DNA of 64,000 nucleotides, from positions 47,250 through 111,249 of the forward strand of contig NZ_JADYUD010000008.1 in NCBI RefSeq assembly GCF_021531595.1. Direction: 5' to 3'. The stretch's first letter is position 1. Every line of letters begins with the position of its first letter. Below the pieces are notes generated by a model. That model saw nothing but the letters and a program-made list of their open reading frames with translations, ran no database searches and had not been told where the DNA came from. This stretch comes from Fusobacterium perfoetens. GTDB lineage: Bacteria > Fusobacteriota > Fusobacteriia > Fusobacteriales > Fusobacteriaceae. Shown here piece after piece: positions 61,423-64,000 of the stretch. The position numbers were made by a program, and so were the translations under genes.

Positions 61423-62436
61423 TTAATCATTGTATCCATTAGGATTTTGACTTTGCCATCTCCATGAATCAGCACACATTCTGTCTAAATCATATTTAGC
61501 TTCCCAACCTAATTCTTCTTTTGCTTTTGTTGCATCAGCATAACACATAGCAACATCTCCAGGTCTTCTTGGAGCTATAACATATGGAATGTCTTTTCCA
61601 CAAGCTTTGCTGAATGCTTTTACCATGTCAAGAACACTATATCCTTTTCCAGTTCCAAGGTTATAGATTACAAGTCCTGAATTAGTTTCAAGTTTTGCAA
61701 GAGCTTTTAAATGTCCGTTTGCTAAGTCTACAACATGGATATAGTCTCTTACACCTGTTCCGTCAGGAGTATTGTAGTCATCTCCGAAAACGCTAAGTTT
61801 TTCTAATTTTCCTACAGCAACTTTTGTAATGTAAGGCATTAAGTTGTTAGGAATTCCATTTGGTTCTTCTCCTATTGTTCCACTTTCATGTGCTCCAACT
61901 GGATTGAAGTATCTTAAAAGAGCTACATTTAATTCTTTATCTGCTTTACATATATCAACAAGCATTTCTTCAATCATAAGTTTAGTTCTTCCATAAGGAT
62001 TTGTAGCACTTAAAGGGAATGTTTCTAAAATAGGGCATGTATGAGGATCTCCGTAAACAGTTGCTGATGAACTGAATACAAAGTTACGAACACCGTATTT
62101 TTTCATTAAGTTTAAAACTATAAGTGTTGTTGTTAAGTTATTTGTATAATATGCAAGAGGTTTTGCTACTGATTCTCCTACAGCTTTAAATCCTGCAAAG
62201 TGAATAACAGAATCAATTTCATTTTCTTTGAAAATTTCATCCATTTTTTCTTCATCTAATATGTTAACTTCGTAAAATTTTGGTCTTTTTCCTGTTATAG
62301 CTTCAATTCTGTCTATAACTTTAGGACTGCTGTTGCTTAAATCGTCAACTATCACTACTTCTCTGTTGTCTTCTAATAACTGCACCACAGTGTGACTTCC
62401 AATATATCCTGCTCCGCCTGTTACTAATACTGCCAT
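61423..62436 (-). CDS. galE: UDP-glucose 4-epimerase
   Basis: An extended SDR enzyme interconverting UDP-glucose and UDP-galactose for galactose use and glycan synthesis. NAD motif [17 protein letters not shown], catalytic Ser in [12 protein letters not shown], YxxxK in [13 protein letters not shown], and [12 protein letters not shown]. 337 residues. No galK or galT nearby; GAGAGGA precedes the ATG. Monocistronic. Confidence 0.96.
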   Translation of the reverse strand: MAVLVTGGAGYIGSHTVVQLLEDNREVVIVDDLSNSSPKVIDRIEAITGKRPKFYEVNILDEEKMDEIFKENEIDSVIHFAGFKAVGESVAKPLAYYTNNLTTTLIVLNLMKKYGVRNFVFSSSATVYGDPHTCPILETFPLSATNPYGRTKLMIEEMLVDICKADKELNVALLRYFNPVGAHESGTIGEEPNGIPNNLMPYITKVAVGKLEKLSVFGDDYNTPDGTGVRDYIHVVDLANGHLKALAKLETNSGLVIYNLGTGKGYSVLDMVKAFSKACGKDIPYVIAPRRPGDVAMCYADATKAKEELGWEAKYDLDRMCADSWRWQSQNPNGYND

Positions 62437-62556
62437 AATGATATCCTCTCCTTTTATTTAAGTTTTATATTTTTATTATACTATCTTTGATGAATTTATT
62501 TTACTATAATTTGAAAATTCTAAAAAACTTTTTTAATAAAATACATAAAGATATAT

Positions 62557-63516
62557 TTATTTTGCCTTATTTTCAGATTTTTTGACACATTCATTAACAA
62601 AATCAAAAATTCTCTCTTCAGTTATATAGGGATAATGCTTAAAAGATGAAAAACCTACATGCCCTCCATATCTTGGTGTTTCTAGTGTGATAAATTTATT
62701 TTCTTCAGCCTCTTTGTAAGGATAACATTCTTTTCCCATAATTGGATCATCTAAAGGCATAAGAATATAAACAGGTTTTTTTATATTTGGAATATCTTTA
62801 ATAGAACTTGCTTTTTTATAGTAGTCCTTAACTCCTTTAAATCCAAAAAATCTTGCAGTGAAAGCATCGTCAAATTCCTCTATATTTTTAGCTTTTCTTA
62901 TTTTTTCTACATCTACAAGCCCTTTATAATCTTTTGCTTTTGCAATAGCCTTTTCTTTAAGAGGGCCGAGAAATTTAAGTTTGTAAATTATGTTTTCAAA
63001 CTTTTTTAGTTTTTCACTTGAAGAAAAAAATTCACAAGGGGGAGAGACAGCAGTTCCACATATGACATTATCAGGAATATCTTTTTCTGTTCCAAAATAT
63101 TTTAAGGTCATATTTGCTCCAAGACTGAATCCAATAACAACTATATATTTATAGTTTTTGCACTTTTCAATTACAAGCTTTATATCATCTGTAAGAGCAG
63201 CATGATAGAAAGTTACCTTTCTGTTGACTTCTCCACTGCAACCTCTGTAGTTAATAGCAGCAGTATCCCAGCCTCTTTCTGAAAAATATCTGCTCATTCC
63301 CTGAATATATTTACTTTTTGAACTTCCTTCAAGCCCATGGCATAAAATAACGGCTCTGTCATTATTGTTTTTTATCCAGTCAACATCTATAAAATCGCCG
63401 TCATATGTATCATATCTTTCTCTTTTATATGAAACATTTATTTTTCTGAAAAGGGTAGGAAAACAAGTATTTATATGTCTGTTTCTGAAAATAAAACTAG
63501 GTTTATAATCAATCAT
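62557..63516 (-). CDS. YheT-family alpha/beta hydrolase
   Basis: An esterase-like protein of the YheT/ABHD1-3 group. Start region FIFRNRHINTCFPTLFRK (family motif N.H..T..P...R), LCHGLEGSSKSKYIQGM, RGCSGEVNR, the nucleophile elbow VVIGFSLGANMTLKYFG, and the catalytic His in PRYGGHVGFSS. The frame extends to 63549, but GGAGG nine bases ahead of ATG 63516 gives the start (MIDYKPSF). A terminator and a small structured leader lie just upstream, so expression is probably attenuated. Confidence 0.88.
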   Translation of the reverse strand: MIDYKPSFIFRNRHINTCFPTLFRKINVSYKRERYDTYDGDFIDVDWIKNNNDRAVILCHGLEGSSKSKYIQGMSRYFSERGWDTAAINYRGCSGEVNRKVTFYHAALTDDIKLVIEKCKNYKYIVVIGFSLGANMTLKYFGTEKDIPDNVICGTAVSPPCEFFSSSEKLKKFENIIYKLKFLGPLKEKAIAKAKDYKGLVDVEKIRKAKNIEEFDDAFTARFFGFKGVKDYYKKASSIKDIPNIKKPVYILMPLDDPIMGKECYPYKEAEENKFITLETPRYGGHVGFSSFKHYPYITEERIFDFVNECVKKSENKAK

Positions 63517-63530
63517 AATATTTTTCCTCC

Positions 63531-63567
63531 TTTTAAAATAAAAGGGCAAGTTTTCAACTTACCCTTT
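63531..63567 (-). terminator. Attenuator-type terminator upstream of the YheT gene
   Basis: On the minus strand AAAGGGTAAGTT / AACTTGCCCTTT (plus 63541-63567, one G-T wobble, loop of 3) followed by TATTTT. It precedes the start codon by only 25 bases. Confidence 0.82.
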
Positions 63568-63617
63568 TTAAATATTATCATTCGCCTTTAAATCGGTAGC
63601 GAGACACCCTTATTTTT
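63568..63617 (-). promoter_or_regulatory. Short structured leader of unknown class
   Basis: Minus-strand RNA from about 63617: AGGGTGTCTCGCTACCGATT, continuing AAAGGCGAATGATAAT. TCGC/GCGA pair (63582-63585 with 63599-63602), and AGGGTG could compete with the terminator arm. A 40-nt G-rich island in A/T DNA ahead of an intrinsic terminator looks like a compact riboswitch or an sRNA, but I do not recognise the class. Confidence 0.45.
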
Positions 63618-63623
63618 ATAAAT

Positions 63624-63652
63624 ATTATACCTTTTTTTTCATAAAAAGTAAA
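63624..63652 (-). promoter_or_regulatory. Promoter of the YheT leader
   Basis: Minus-strand TTTACT (63647-63652) and TATAAT (63624-63629), spacer 17 bases; start near 63617. Confidence 0.65.
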
Positions 63653-63709
63653 TAATAGGTTTATAAGCTATTTCTATTTTAATATTTTTTTATTAAAATA
63701 TATTCTTAT

Positions 63710-63753
63710 AAAACAAAACTCAGCCCCAGTGTATAAAACACCAAGACTGAGTT
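63710..63753 (-). terminator. Terminator of the outer-membrane protein gene
   Basis: AACTCAG / CTGAGTT (63717-63723 with 63747-63753) with an inner GTGT/ACAC pairing; the minus strand continues TTTTGTTTTAT. It lies 54 bases after the stop at 63807. Confidence 0.8.
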
Positions 63754-63806
63754 CTGTTTTTATTAAGGATTTTATTTGGGTGCTTATTTAGTTAAGATTT
63801 TATTTA

Positions 63807-64000
63807 CTAAAATCTATAAGAGATTCCTGCTGTTACTCTTGAGTTATCTCCTTTATCTGTCCAAATCATTTCATATTTTGCGTCTACACCTACACCATTT
63901 TCATGGATATATTCTGCTCCTATATGACCTTCAATTCTGTTATCTGCAATATCTTCTTCTCCTGTAAGAGCTATTTCTTTTCCATAAAGAGTATATCTTG
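63807..64000 (-). CDS. C-terminal end of an outer-membrane beta-barrel protein (autotransporter-like), truncated
   Basis: The last 64 codons of a gene that starts beyond the window. Amphipathic alternating strands (GHIGAEYIHENGVGVDAKYE, MIWTDKGDNSRVTAGISYRF) end in a terminal aromatic Phe after Arg, the beta-signal recognised by BamA. This suits an autotransporter or porin-like barrel and indicates a diderm cell. Passenger and family cannot be seen from this piece. Confidence 0.8.
   Translation of the reverse strand, partial: RYTLYGKEIALTGEEDIADNRIEGHIGAEYIHENGVGVDAKYEMIWTDKGDNSRVTAGISYRF

Overview
The window reads as chromosomal DNA of an anaerobic, low-GC, double-membraned bacterium, most likely Fusobacteriota (a Fusobacterium-type genome). 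This is inferred from three things: strongly A/T-biased codons, a mixture of Firmicutes-like housekeeping genes (RNase J, RbgA, YbeY, PgpH, TlyA, NadE), and an outer-membrane beta-barrel C-terminus at the right edge. There is no phage, IS transposase, plasmid or CRISPR array. Most of the window is core genome, and the unusual content lies in fusions, leader RNAs, small repeats and a sigma-54 island.

Layout. 1-1.4 kb: the end of a DHA2-type MFS exporter. 1.5-19.6 kb: about 20 tightly packed plus-strand genes ending in one strong terminator. They cover DNA repair (ruvB), an Rrf2 regulator, RNA modification and decay (rsmE, mtaB, rnj, yhbY, tlyA, rsmI), cell wall (LytR_C protein, mreD-like, mrdA), isoprenoid synthesis (dxs), a C-terminal protease, ribosome assembly (rbgA) and NAD synthesis (nadE). 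19.7-25.2 kb: a PHP phosphoesterase, then a binding-protein ABC importer with an embedded alkaline-phosphatase-superfamily enzyme. 25.3-34.4 kb, minus strand: argS, a structured small RNA, aspS, hisS, rarA, secG, and a single polypeptide joining an Orn/Lys/Arg decarboxylase to an arginase.

34.5-48.6 kb: DJ-1/PfpI, SlyD-type FKBP, rpiB, HIT, a riboswitch-like leader with attenuator before an NhaC antiporter, D-lactate dehydrogenase, DUF368/PopT, rpsT, a DinG helicase carrying an N-terminal JAMM domain, pgpH, ybeY, a lipase-like protein and udk. 48.7-55.3 kb: a sigma-54 island with two matching -24/-12 promoters. These drive patB-cyuA (cysteine/cystathionine breakdown) and a glutaredoxin-like gene plus a DAACS symporter; the bEBP activator gene sits between them. 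55.4-60.9 kb: a TruA-like enzyme with a KH tail, an HD protein, a B12-binding radical SAM protein, ung and dsdA. 61.1-64 kb: tRNA-Gly and tRNA-Lys, then galE, a YheT-type hydrolase with an attenuated leader, and the end of an outer-membrane protein gene.

Themes. Amino-acid fermentation fits the lifestyle: arginine to putrescine, cysteine to sulfide, D-serine to pyruvate. PgpH and c-di-AMP-riboswitch-like motifs point to c-di-AMP signalling. Two families of small intergenic palindromic repeats are scattered through the window. One copy has inserted, with a perfect 7-bp target duplication, into the loop of the terminator behind cyuA.
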